Source: Trichomonas vaginalis G3 (taxonomy: Eukaryota; Parabasalia; Trichomonadida; Trichomonadidae). Taken from it: DNA of 64,000 nt. The DNA is taken from NCBI RefSeq assembly GCF_026262505.1, contig NC_067207.1:1248252-1312251 (forward strand), read 5' to 3'. Shown here one piece after another: positions 49,034 through 59,695 of this stretch (its first letter is position 1; each line of letters starts with the position of its first letter). Position numbers and translations under genes: made by a program. The notes beneath the pieces are model-generated. The model saw only the letters and a program-made list of their open reading frames with translations, made no database searches and was not told the DNA's origin.

Positions 49034-52000
49034 TCAAACATTCAAATTAGCGAAAGGAGAAAGAGGAACACAGCCTGCAAGTTTCTGCATTCTCCTCATG
49101 GCAACAGCTAATATCATTATCTGTCTTATTCCTACATTTCTTTCAGCAGGACCTAATAATCTTTTGTCAAACCTCATTAGAAGAGATTTTTGAGATCTAA
49201 GTGACATTACTCTATCAAATATCTGTCTGTGTGAAAGAGAAGCAAGGATGCATTCTTCTAATGCTAATCTTAACTCTGAATTATCGCAAACAGTCTTTGT
49301 ATCGCCTTCATGGATAACTCCATTTAATCTTCTTGCCCAGTTCTCCCATTGTCTCAACGAGTTCTGTGCATTTTCATAAATTTTCTGCATTCTTTGTTGT
49401 TTTTCTTCATCATTCTTATTTGGCGATTTCGGAGTTTCCATAACCTTCTCTAGCTTCATAACTTCTATATCCTTTAACAGCTTTTCAACAGCAGCTGCAA
49501 TCTCTTTCTGATTATCTACATTTAGCAATTTCTGTGTTCTCGAGACAGAATCTATTGTATTTATGTAATTCGATCTCAGGTTCCTCAAACTAGTCAGTTC
49601 CTCAAGAAGTTTATCAATGGCATCTAATAGATTTTCCGGTTTTTCACTTACCAAAAGTGACGCTACAATTTTGATCGTTGCGTTCTCAATTTCTTTTTGT
49701 AATTCAACAACTTTTGAGGACTGTGCAGCTTGTGTAACTGTTTGTTTTGTGGTTATCTTTGACTGGAATCCTGTTTTCTCTATCATTATTCTCTCTTCTG
49801 CTGTTCTAAGTTTGAGTTCGCAAGTCTTCTTCGCTGCAGAAACGGTTGCTAAATCATTGGCCAATTTCTGACATTTTGAGGCCAATTCTTCATTCAAAGA
49901 TGTTTGCTTTGAGAGTTCTCTGTTTGCAGTTGCAAGCTGTACTTGTATCTCTGCCATCTGGTCGTTCATGTCTCTCTTAACTCTTGCGTTTTGTACGTCT
50001 ATTGTGTCTTGCAACATTCTGTTTGCGCATTGCAATCTTTCGATTTGATTTCCAAGTTGATGTCTTTGTTTTTTGATTCTTTGTACATTAGAAAGAATTT
50101 CTTCGTTCTTCTTTCTAAGAGCATTAATCTTTGACTGTGCGGCTTCGAGTTTGTCAGCATAATCTTGGATTTCCTTTCTGTGGTTTTCAGTTAAAGTTAA
50201 AATTTGGTCCTTCAAACTTGATTGCTGGGAAATAATTGCTTCTGCATTGGCCTTTTCTTGTTCAATGCTTTGGATTCTACGTTGAGATGCTTCTTCTATG
50301 GCAATAACCTTGGATTCAGCTTCTCTTGTCATGGATTTCTGTTTTTCGAGCTCATCAGAAGTTTGTTTCACTTTGTTTGATACTTTCTTCCTGAATTCAC
50401 GTTCTTCGTTGTATTTCTGTGTTAACTTTGTATTTGTCTGTTCAAGTTTCTTGACTGTTTTGAGAAGAGTTTTAATTTGATCTTGATATTCTTCTCGGAT
50501 TTCTTTTTCTCTTGTAGAAATGATGTCCGCTGCAACTACCTGTTGTTGGCTGCTACTTTGTGAGCTACTTTGGATCTCGTCCTTGGATTCTTCAACTTTT
50601 TCTGAATTTGAAATTTCGGATTGAGAAAGAGTAAGTTCTGCAATTGTTGAAAATGCACGCTTAAGATGTTCGTAAAGCGAACCACTATCATCTCTGCATA
50701 TCTTCATTAAGAAATTATGTATTTTAAGATGCTGTTTTTGCATTTTACGAAGAAGTCTTAAAGAATCTTCTTCGACTGTTGTTTGTGGTTGCTTGGAGAT
50801 CAGAATTTCACGTTGAACAACAGCCATTCTGTTGTTTAATTCTGAGATATGAGATTTCAAGATTCCGTTTATAAATAATTGTGCAGCAAGAATGTTCATA
50901 ACTTCTAGAGCATCATAATTATCATCACTGATCTTGCCTAATATTGTCTCAAGTTGCTCATCAATATCATGTGTTGTCAAAAGATCATAAACATGAGATT
51001 GGTCGATTTGTGATGGAGCAGAGAATGATTCTGCGAACTTTTCTCCCGATATTTCTCCGATAACTTCGTCAACAAATTTAGTTAATGTGTAATATCTTCT
51101 TACAATGTCTTGTTTGAACTCTGAAGAGAAGTTTTCACCTGAAATAATTGTTTGTAGATCCTTTGATGATGATAATGTCTTAATAAATTGAAGTTGTTCT
51201 TGGAATGTGCGAATTAATTGAGAACATTTGTTCTTTAGAGATAAAATTTCCTTGGAAGCTGCAGCTGATGAGCTTGCATTATCAGCAAGCTTCTGATTTT
51301 GCTCATCAATTGTATTCGTAAGCTTCTTTATAATCAATAAAATTCTCTCATGAACACTCAAAACAGAATTTTCTTCAATTAATTTGATTTGAGAAGATAT
51401 CTCTGCAGATACATTATCTTCGACAACCTTCAACATAGAAACTAAAAGATTATAATTATCTTCAGATTTTTCTTGAGTTGTAATTGTATTTTGATCATGA
51501 ATTTGTACTGCTTGTTGGATAACTGTTTGAGGTGTCTTGATATTTTCTAAATCAGAGATAAGTCGAGTCTGTTTATTTATGATATCAACGAGCTTAAGAC
51601 GTTGCTGACCAAGTTTAGAGAGGTCTGTAAGTTGTACTTCCATTATATTGTGCATTTGCTTAACTACGGACTGGACACTTGCTTTATCGCTCTTTAAAGA
51701 TGTATTTTCTTTATCAAGTGAATTAATTTGATTTTGTAAGTTTGTAAGTTGAGTAGTAATAGAAATCTTTTCTTGAGAGAGAGTAGTGATCGATTCTTTT
51801 AATGATCTATTTTCGTTTTCTAATTTTTCGATTTTTTCGACGAGTTGCTGAACAGATTTTGACTCTTTTGTAAATGATTCTGATTTCTCTTTGCGGTCTG
51901 TACTCTTGATTAATAGTTTATTGCAAGATTCGATTACTTCATTTAAATTTTTAGCTTCAAAACCGAATTTTGCGTTGAATAAAGAAAGAAATGATTTTAT

Positions 52001-52321
52001 TTCTGTATCTGTAGACGGAATAATATGAATGCTAGAATTGTCTTGACTTTCTTCAAAATCAAAATCTGAATCGTCCGAATTATCAATAAATGAAGATGAT
52101 TTTAGAACTGAATATGCATTATTTGTATCATATATTGAACTTTTTGTAAATGTTATGCTTTCTTCTGATAATTTAGAGCAAGTAGAGTCTGTTATATCTA
52201 CATCATCCGAAGGACTCGAAAGAAAGCAGTCATTTAGCAGTGCATCAGTATCTTGGCAAGAACTAGTTGTCTGTAAAGCACCATCAATCTTGTGAAGTAG
52301 ATCTGATGTTGCTGAAGACAT
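49034..52321 (-). CDS. Large coiled-coil protein (golgin/centrosomal type), family unknown
   Basis: There are 1,095 residues. The first 110 are S/T/D-rich and probably disordered, with acidic stretches ('DNSDDSDFDFEESQDN'). From about 145 to 940 the sequence is long heptad coiled coil with several breaks. The C-terminal 100 residues form a globular-looking helical domain ('NAQNSLRQWENWARRLNGVIHEG', 'RNVGIRQIMILAVAMRRMQKLAG'). There is no transmembrane helix, GRIP or motor motif. Such proteins act as tethers, centrosome scaffolds or filament parts; choosing between these is not possible here. The ATG at 52321 is the first in the frame and begins the acidic region. Confidence 0.7.
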   Translation of the reverse strand: MSSATSDLLHKIDGALQTTSSCQDTDALLNDCFLSSPSDDVDITDSTCSKLSEESITFTKSSIYDTNNAYSVLKSSSFIDNSDDSDFDFEESQDNSSIHIIPSTDTEIKSFLSLFNAKFGFEAKNLNEVIESCNKLLIKSTDRKEKSESFTKESKSVQQLVEKIEKLENENRSLKESITTLSQEKISITTQLTNLQNQINSLDKENTSLKSDKASVQSVVKQMHNIMEVQLTDLSKLGQQRLKLVDIINKQTRLISDLENIKTPQTVIQQAVQIHDQNTITTQEKSEDNYNLLVSMLKVVEDNVSAEISSQIKLIEENSVLSVHERILLIIKKLTNTIDEQNQKLADNASSSAAASKEILSLKNKCSQLIRTFQEQLQFIKTLSSSKDLQTIISGENFSSEFKQDIVRRYYTLTKFVDEVIGEISGEKFAESFSAPSQIDQSHVYDLLTTHDIDEQLETILGKISDDNYDALEVMNILAAQLFINGILKSHISELNNRMAVVQREILISKQPQTTVEEDSLRLLRKMQKQHLKIHNFLMKICRDDSGSLYEHLKRAFSTIAELTLSQSEISNSEKVEESKDEIQSSSQSSSQQQVVAADIISTREKEIREEYQDQIKTLLKTVKKLEQTNTKLTQKYNEEREFRKKVSNKVKQTSDELEKQKSMTREAESKVIAIEEASQRRIQSIEQEKANAEAIISQQSSLKDQILTLTENHRKEIQDYADKLEAAQSKINALRKKNEEILSNVQRIKKQRHQLGNQIERLQCANRMLQDTIDVQNARVKRDMNDQMAEIQVQLATANRELSKQTSLNEELASKCQKLANDLATVSAAKKTCELKLRTAEERIMIEKTGFQSKITTKQTVTQAAQSSKVVELQKEIENATIKIVASLLVSEKPENLLDAIDKLLEELTSLRNLRSNYINTIDSVSRTQKLLNVDNQKEIAAAVEKLLKDIEVMKLEKVMETPKSPNKNDEEKQQRMQKIYENAQNSLRQWENWARRLNGVIHEGDTKTVCDNSELRLALEECILASLSHRQIFDRVMSLRSQKSLLMRFDKRLLGPAERNVGIRQIMILAVAMRRMQKLAGCVPLSPFANLNV

Positions 52322-52942
52322 TTTGAATAAAAAAATTTCTTAACGTCCAATTGATTATTTAGGCATTTATAATAAGATATATGTACTTATATAGCTTTCA
52401 TGCATATTTCATTAAAAAAATACGCTTCATTATTTCTTCCCTTTTTTCAAACATTCATCACTATGAAGTTTGTGAAGGAATTTCAGGTGCATCAATGTAT
52501 GATATTAAAATAATAATAGTATGTAAAAATATTTATGTTAGTTTGGATCTGCAAATCATTATTAATTCGAATATTAATTTTTAAATTTATAGAAAATAAG
52601 CTGTTGAATAAATACATATAAATATTCATGTGTTTTACAAAAAAGACCAGGTTTTAGTTCATATGAGTTTGTTGATATATAAATACAACATCATTTTCAA
52701 TCAATACGTATTTTATTGGAATTCTACTAACTAAATATTGATTGAAATGGCATGTTCAAGAAGGTTATTATTTGCAACTCAAGTAGAGAAAGAAGATACT
52801 TGAATTTTTAGATTTGATTTCGCAAAAAATCGTCAAATTCTATATCTGTTATACAGAAAGAAGATTGGAATAGCATTTGTAACATGATTTCCGTTGCAGA
52901 ATGGTCATAGGACTATAATCTTTAGTACCTGAAGAAAAAATT
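52322..52942. other. A+T-rich divergent spacer
   Basis: About 620 bases between the coiled-coil gene and the ankyrin gene. No clear Inr match or RNA is seen; T/A-rich throughout. Confidence 0.5.
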
Positions 52943-55522
52943 ATGAAAAAAAAATTTGTCAAGTGCAATCAAATGGTCCAAAGTTCACTTGGCCCAGACT
53001 ATTCAAAACAATATGCCGACTTTATTGAGGCATTTGAAAAGCTTTTCCAAATCAAATATGACGAATCAATTGAAGATATGTGCAATATGATTACAAATGT
53101 TTTGATTACGAAGTATCAGCTTTCAATCAAGTGACTTACAAAGATTATCCTCGTGGCATTTCAATACAATTATTCTTCTAGAGAGAATTACATCAGAATA
53201 CTCAAACATATAGGTGCTACATTAACATACCAAATTCCCGATATGTCAAGACAATTCCCAATGAAGGATTCAATTGAATTTATTGTTATGCATGACCAAA
53301 TTGATAAGTTCAAGGAATATATTACTCAAAAAAGAATAGAGCCAGAACTATATTTTCTGGAAATTCCTGATATGTCAAGACAATTTGATTGCAATTCTAT
53401 AAAGTTATCATTGATTGAAGCATGTGTCTATTTTGGATCTGTTAACATTTTCCATTTCTTACTTTCAAATCTTACATGCCAAAAAACACAGAATTGTCTT
53501 TGCTACTCAATAATCGGCCGAAATACAGATATTATCAACGAATGTTTGAAAGATAATGAAATAAGCATTGATTGTCTCAAATACATTGTAAGTTCACATA
53601 ATAATGAAATGCTTGAATATATCATTGAATATAAATATTTTGTATTTGAAGAATGGATTCAAAACATCAAAACATCTGATGGTTTTAAATATATTATTAA
53701 ATATCAAAACTTAAAGGCCGTATTTTTGCTTTTCGAGAAGGACAAGAATTCTATTGTTCCATGGTGTGCTTCATTTCCACAAACAATAGATATTCTCAGA
53801 AACAATGATTTTCCTGATAAAACCGATTATCGTAATAGGAATATTATACATTTTGCATGTAAATCGCAAAATTCTGATATTTGTATAGTATTACTTGCAT
53901 CATCTAATAAATTTGGAGTCAATTGTATGGATATTAAGAGAATGACTCCACTCCATTACGCTGCAAAATTGAATAATAAAATTATAGTTGAATGTCTTCT
54001 TTCACATGGCGCAGATATCAATGAAAAAGATTATTATGGAAAAACTGCTCTCAATATTGCATTAGAAAATAATAATAAAGAAATTGCAGAACTTCTTCTT
54101 TTTTATGGCGCAAATATCAATGAAAAAGATAAAGATGGAAAAACCGTTCTCCATTATGCAGCAGAAAATAATAATAAAGAAATTACAGAATTTCTTCTTT
54201 TATATGGCGCAGATATCAATGAAAAAGGTGAAGATGGAAATACCGCTCTTCATTATGCAGCAGAAAATAATAATAAAGAAACATTAATACTTCTTCTTTC
54301 ATATGGTGCAAATATCAATGAAAAAGATTATTATGGAAAAACTGCTCTCAATATTGCATTAGAAAATAATAATAAAGAAATTGCAGAACTTCTTCTTTTT
54401 TATGGCGCAAATATCAATGAAAAAGATTATTATGGAAAAACTGCTCTCAATATTGCATTAGAAAATAATAATAAAGAAATTGCAGAACTTCTTCTTTTTT
54501 ATGGCGCAAATATCAATGAAAAAGATAAAGACGGAAAAACCGCTCTCTGTATTGCAACAAAATTTAATAGTAACGAAATGACAGAATTTCTTCTTTCTCA
54601 TGGTGCAAATAGCAATGAAAGTGATAAAGATGGAAACACCGCTCACCATATTGCAGCATTTTATAATAATAAAGAAACAATGGAAGTTCTTCTTGTATAT
54701 GGCGCAAATATTAATGAAAAAAATAATCATGGAAACACCGCTCTCCATATTGCAGCATTACATAATAGAAAAATTTTAATTCAACTTCTTATTACGCATG
54801 GTGGAAATATCAATGAAAAAGATAATGATGGAAAAACCGCTCTCTATATTGCAACAGAAAATAATAATAAAGAAGCAGCTGAACTTCTTCTTTCATATGG
54901 TGCAAATATCAATGAAAAAGATAATTATGGAAACACTGTTCTCCGTATTGCAGCATTTAGTGATAAAAAAGAAACAGCAAAATTTCTTCTTTCACATGGT
55001 GCAAATATCAATGAAAAAGATAATCAAGGAAATACCGCTCTCCATATTGCAGCATCACATAATAGAAAAGAAATGGCAGAACTTCTTCTTTCACATGATG
55101 TAAATCTCAATGAAAAAGATAATTATGGAAGAACTGCTCTCCATATTTCAGCAGACTATTGTTATAAAGAAATATTTGAACTTCTTCTTTCGCATGGGGC
55201 AAATTTCAATGAAAAGGATAACTATGGAAGAACTGCTCTCCATATCGCAGCACAATATAATAAAAAAGAAATATTTGAACTTCTTCTTTCGCATGGTGTA
55301 AATCTCAATGAAAGAGATAAAGAAGGAAACACTGCTCTCCATATCGCAGCACAATATAATAAAATAGAAACAGCAGAATTTCTTATTGAACATGGTGCAA
55401 ATATCAATGAAAAAAATAATCATGGAAATACCGCTCTCTATATTGCAGAACAATACAATAATAAAGAATTGGCAGAACTTCTTCTTTCACATGGTGCAAC
55501 TATAAATGATTATATATATTAG
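52943..55522 (+). pseudogene. Ankyrin-repeat protein gene (DUF3447-like), split by one in-frame TGA
   Basis: Codons from 52943 run to a TGA at 53132-53134, and the same frame then continues open for about 796 codons to 55522. The N-terminal piece ('QKFVKCNQMVQ..YSKQYADFIEAFEKLF') and the next domain resemble the DUF3447/ankyrin proteins numerous in trichomonads. About 17 ankyrin repeats of 33 residues follow from about 53840, most of the form 'xTALHIAxxNNxKEIAELLLSHGANINEKDxxG'. Several are nearly identical at DNA level (54028-54126, 54325-54423 and 54424-54522). The stop could be real decay, a sequencing error, or read-through. Whether the gene is used is unknown. The role would be protein binding. 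Confidence 0.7.
53840..55514 (+). repeat. Tandem 99-bp ankyrin-coding repeats
   Basis: Seventeen or so units of 99 bp encode the ankyrin repeats. The near-identity of units 3, 6 and 7 indicates recent unequal exchange or duplication within the array. Confidence 0.85.
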
Positions 55523-57174
55523 GAGAAAGTTTGCCGAAATCGACTCTTCCTGCAACGACAACGAAAAAGTGAACAACCACTCCTAATAGGATGAGACGCG
55601 AAATGTGATACAGAGAATAAGAATAACTGCAGACTCAAACCTCGAAGAGGAAAGCGAAGATGAAAACCACAATAGGAGTGATGATGCTGAGACAAAATGG
55701 AGCAATGAGCATATGGAGCAGAGAATGCATGAGTACGAAATGATTTCTGATTGAGAGGATGCCGAAAAGATGTTTTTTGATGTGAGGATAAAAAAAGTAT
55801 TGAAAATTTGAAGAAAGCAGAAACATGTGTGGATAAACCAGAACTGTTGTTTGATGTATGATAAGCCTATTCATAAGATGTTTGTCTTGGTTGGCAGCTT
55901 TGTATAGTATGTGTTGTACTTTTCTTCATTTCTCCTGACGAGCGTATCGTAGATGTCGTCGTCTTCCTCGGCCGTGCTGAAGAGGAGAGCAGAACAGCAT
56001 ATACATTACGCCTAGCCACACCCTGTGTACTCGTCGACAGTGTTCGCTGCCTGTCGAAAATGTTTGTATCCTGCGTTTCATCGTCAATCTTCGATCAAGG
56101 GTGAAGGCACGCTTGAAATCATTCAACTTGAGTGTTGCATGTATGATGTTTGCCAAGCATATGGTGTCATTGCCATGGATATCCTGTGTATGCTTCTGGC
56201 CAAATGCATCCATCAATCTTCAAATTAAGCTAATAAAATTTAATGTTTTCATCATATGATTTTCTTTCATCAGGAACAAAATTTGTATCAAGGGCTTTTA
56301 AGCAAGATTCAGTATTTTATAGCTTTACAAATGTAAAACGAGAACAGTCTTTTATTTGACATTTTTTACAAAATTAAATTCACATATCCCAAATGTCTCG
56401 GCAATTATCCAAATTGCATTTCCACTTCACTACCTTGACGAATCCACTAAAATGCTTAATTGAACAAGATTTTTTGCCAATCACTTCAAATCACTTGATT
56501 TTATGAATATATTTCAAGTATCACACATAATTAATAATAATATTTTTTATTTTCCAAAAGATACATTAAATGAGCCAATTTTTCTCGAAATCTACCCTTG
56601 AAATGTTTTAATTTTACTAAATATAAGCATTATATTATATGCTAATGGACTTTTTGCAATCATCCCTATTAAACATATATATACATATATTCCTCCAAAG
56701 CTCTTTCAATTACATTGAAAGAAATGAAAATCGGGTTCGATAATCAAAGCTTAAACATAACATGTTACATTTAATGGTACTATTTGAATATATTACGCAA
56801 TAGAGCTCAGCAGGTTTTCTTGTATTCGATCATAAATTTATGGTTTTTTATAGGTTATTGATGTTTCTTAACAAGTCATTGTATATGCAATTAATGTTAA
56901 TCATCGTAATTGAAAATTTTTTTGAAAGAAACTCAAAAATCAGTTTTGTTTTGATTTGGCAGGCCGAACATTCAAAACCGATTTTATCGTTCCATCCGAA
57001 GTGAAAAAGTATTGCTAATAACAATATAATTAGATGATTGAGCAAAAGAATTCATTCAATTTGAAAAATTTTTATTGATGTCTCTCAAAATTTCTAACAC
57101 AGAAAAAATTAAATGGTGTAAGCATTGATTTCTTTACTTTTTATAAGCATGATGTAAAATCTTGTTAAAATTTG
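55523..57174. other. Spacer with a more G+C-rich coding-like relic
   Basis: From about 55530 to 56225 the composition is clearly richer in G and C than its surroundings. It holds overlapping short frames, including an acidic one on the plus strand around 55590-55755 ('EEESEDENHNRSDDAETKW') and one on the minus strand at 55926-56216. None has a family I recognise and none is whole, so it is probably a decayed transposon or gene. From 56230 on the sequence is plain A+T-rich. Confidence 0.4.
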
Positions 57175-57183
57175 TCACTTTTC
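57175..57183 (+). promoter_or_regulatory. Inr-like TCACTTTTC of the GSK3-like gene
   Basis: TCACTTTTC lies 10 bases before the ATG at 57194; the predicted leader is about 17 nt. Confidence 0.62.
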
Positions 57184-57193
57184 TTAAAATCAA

Positions 57194-58186
57194 ATGGCGC
57201 TTAGAACCTTGCCTCTCCTGGGTAATCCAGGCCGGCTGTTCCATTCTAGGCCCACAACTATAGGTGGAAAGAAACATTTTACATATAAACCCCTAATGCA
57301 AATGGGACAGGGAGCGTTTGGAACAGTAATTAGCGCTCTCGATCAAGATGGGCAAATGATCGCAATCAAAACAATCAAAATTGACCCAAAATTTCAAAAT
57401 AGAGAAGCAGATATCATGAAAAAACTCGATCATCAGAATTGTATAAAATTAAAATCAGTTTACAGAAAAAAAGCAGATGAAGGCGAAGTTTTCCAATATA
57501 TAGTAATGGAATACATGCCAACATCTCTCGGAAAGTTCTTAGGAAATTGTAAAACAACGAAAAGACCAATGATTAAGCAATCTATCAAGCATTACGCACA
57601 GCAGCTCTTCAAAGGCCTCGAATATATACACAGTCTCGGCATATGTCATCGAGATCTTAAGCCAGATAATGTTCTTATCGACCCAAAAGCTCATACATTA
57701 AAACTTTGTGACTTTGGAAGTGCCAAAAACATCAAAGAAGGTGATAAATCAACTGCAGATATAGGATCGAGATTCTACAGAGCTCCTGAGATCCTTCTTG
57801 GCTGTACTCATTACGATTTTTCAATTGATATATGGTCGGCAGGCTGTGTGATAGCACAAATGTTACTAGACGGCAATGTTATATTTGCCGGAGATGATAA
57901 TAATGATCAAGTAGTTAAAATAATGAATATTATGGGTTGTCCAAGCGAAGAAGATGCAAATTCATTCGAGCATCCTCTTCCATGGCCAACTGCCGAAAGA
58001 ACAACAGATTTGACGCTACTTTTCCCTCCAAATACGGAATCTAAATTAATAGACTTATTGACCGCTATTTTTAGCTATAACCCTAAAGATAGACCAACAG
58101 CTACCGAGTGTTTGAAATCACCATACTTTCAGACGATGAAAAGTTCGCTTCCATTTTTGAAAGTGAGTAGGGGTAATTTTAGCTAA
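57194..58186 (+). CDS. GSK3/shaggy-like protein kinase
   Basis: There are 330 residues, nearly all kinase domain. The glycine loop is GQGAFGTV (38-45), the VAIK-type lysine is K59, the alphaC glutamate is E71 in 'FQNREADIMKKLDH', and HRDLKPDN has D154. The DFG motif is at 173-175, followed by 'SAK', then SRFYRAPE. 'ICHRDLKPDNVLIDP', 'LKLCDFGSAK' and 'SIDIWSAGCV' are all GSK3-like. In GSK3 the activation-loop tyrosine (human Y216, 'SYICSRYYRAPE') is autophosphorylated; here that position is D189. GSK3 acts on primed substrates in many pathways. The length is a little short because the tails are reduced. Confidence 0.88.
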   Translation: MALRTLPLLGNPGRLFHSRPTTIGGKKHFTYKPLMQMGQGAFGTVISALDQDGQMIAIKTIKIDPKFQNREADIMKKLDHQNCIKLKSVYRKKADEGEVFQYIVMEYMPTSLGKFLGNCKTTKRPMIKQSIKHYAQQLFKGLEYIHSLGICHRDLKPDNVLIDPKAHTLKLCDFGSAKNIKEGDKSTADIGSRFYRAPEILLGCTHYDFSIDIWSAGCVIAQMLLDGNVIFAGDDNNDQVVKIMNIMGCPSEEDANSFEHPLPWPTAERTTDLTLLFPPNTESKLIDLLTAIFSYNPKDRPTATECLKSPYFQTMKSSLPFLKVSRGNFS

Positions 58187-58810
58187 AAGTGACACACCTG
58201 TAAAAAGTGACACACCCGTGAAGGGTGTGATTACCGATCGGTAATTTCGACAGCTTAGAATTTAAAATTTTTTATGGAACTGTTGCGAGTTTCATAAAGA
58301 ATTTAAGGAATATAAGCAAAGATTTGAATCAAAATCTTAGACCTAAGCCGCTCGATTCGCTCGCGGCTTCCGCGAATTACAGATCAGCAAAGATTTGAAT
58401 CAAAATCTTCGAACTAAGCCGATCGCTTCGCTCGCGGCTTTCTTTATTATTTTAAATTTGCATATTTCCATCAAAAGTTCATAAGGTAAAAAATTTCGTT
58501 TATATTATTGCAAAATAAAATCTTCATTATCAAAATAATATTAAATAATAATATAATATAATTTATAAACAACTATTATTTAATAAAGTTTAATTGCCAA
58601 GGTTCATCTAATTTTTTGATTTTTAATGTTTTATGAATTTTATTTATCATGTATATATCTAATGAAGATTATATATGTAGAAGATAAGTACCTTAATATG
58701 TACGTAAATTTTAATGAAATTTATACAACATTATAAAAATTTATGAATAAAAACTTGATATAAAATAACATTTTTATTTTTACTAAGAAAAAAAAAGGTT
58801 TTTGATAATA
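58187..58810. other. Spacer with terminator-like hairpins and a tandem duplication
   Basis: Just after the kinase stop are AAAAGTGACACACC twice, ACACCC-GTGA-GGGTGT and the palindrome ATTACCGATCGGTAAT. A 55-bp direct duplication (58315-58369, 58386-58440) then carries a G+C-rich hairpin built on AAGCCG...CGGCTT. Nothing coding is seen. Confidence 0.55.
58315..58440. repeat. Two-copy 55-bp direct repeat with GC hairpins
   Basis: Copies start AGCAAAGATTTGAATC and end CGGCTT, separated by a 16-base link. Each contains an imperfect stem from AAGCCG to CGGCTT. Confidence 0.8.
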
Positions 58811-59290
58811 AATTTATTTTATTTCGAAAAAGTAGCAATAATCGTAAAAGGGTATTGATAGGCTTGCTAAAGTAACTAATTTTAGCTGTCAAATACTTTT
58901 GTATTTTGAAGTAAATTAGTATAAATTTGTTTTTACTTTTATTTCGAAAAAGTAGCAATAATCGTAAAAGGGTATTGATAGGCTTGCTAAAGTAACTAAT
59001 TTTAGCTGTCAAATACTTTTGTATTTTGAAGTAAATTAGTATAAATTTGTTTTTACTTTTATTTCGAAAAAGTAGCAATAATCGTAAAAGGGTATTGATA
59101 GGCTTGCTAAAGTAACTAATTTTAGCTGTCAAATACTTTTGTATTTTGAAGTAAATTAGTATAAATTTGTTTTTACTTTTATTCCGAAAAAGTAACAATA
59201 ATCGTAAAAGGGTATTGATAGGCTTGCTAAAGTAACTAATTTTAGCTGTCAAATACTTTTGTATTTTGAAGTAAATTAGTATAAATTTGA
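58811..59290. repeat. 120-bp tandem satellite, four copies
   Basis: Exact 120-base period: the unit includes ATTTCGAAAAAGTAGCAATA, GGGTATTGATAGGCTTGCTA and a small ACTAATTT/AAATTAGT stem. The first copy is truncated at its 5' edge and the last shows two base changes. Near-identity indicates recent expansion. Minus-strand open frames across it are repeat translation. Confidence 0.92.
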
Positions 59291-59330
59291 TATTATTTTA
59301 ACTCCCTTTGAAAACCTCAATTTTCCATAC

Positions 59331-59392
59331 AGAGGGAACGGGAATAGCATCCAATATTCCCTGAGAATGGTTGCGCATTCTCAGTTCCCTCT
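59331..59392. repeat. T-shaped palindrome (perfect three-way junction)
   Basis: The outer stem AGAGGGAAC (59331-59339) pairs with GTTCCCTCT (59384-59392). Between them lie two adjacent perfect hairpins with no unpaired bases at the junction. One is GGGAATA/TATTCCC (59340-59346, 59355-59361, 8-base loop) and the other is TGAGAATG/CATTCTCA (59362-59369, 59376-59383, 6-base loop). The geometry is that of an AAV-type terminal hairpin, or of an RNA three-way junction. It lies between the 120-bp satellite and the next gene. Confidence 0.85.
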
Positions 59393-59695
59393 ATATTTCG
59401 AACGAAGCTCTCATCGGTCTTTTTTTTAATACTAAACGTTTTTTTTCCTGTCACTTTTAGCTAAAATTTGGGTTTGCCTATTTGTACTAAATTATTGGCT
59501 ATCATTCCAGCTTTTATATGTCAGCGTCTTACATGTTCGCGTTACTTTATTTGAAATGTGAAATGAATAATCAACAATGAGATCGAATCTTAACCACATC
59601 AACTTAATTATATGGACGATTTATGTAATATTTGATGATAAAAAAAACTTTGAATTTAATAATAAAAAATAACATAAGTTTTATTAATAAAAAAG
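59393..59695. other. Spacer after the T-shaped palindrome
   Basis: About 300 A+T-rich bases to the stop codon of the membrane-protein gene. One 'GTCACTTTTAGCTAAAA' stretch resembles an Inr but has no gene downstream of it in the right direction. Confidence 0.45.

Noticed and set aside
54458-55453. Minus-strand frames rich in F, I and C opposite the ankyrin gene
   Set aside because: Antisense shadow of the 99-bp ankyrin repeat array.
58731-59252. 173-codon minus-strand frame with repeats of TAKISYFSKPINTLL
   Set aside because: It is the 120-bp satellite read in one frame; the period is a multiple of three, so the frame stays open.
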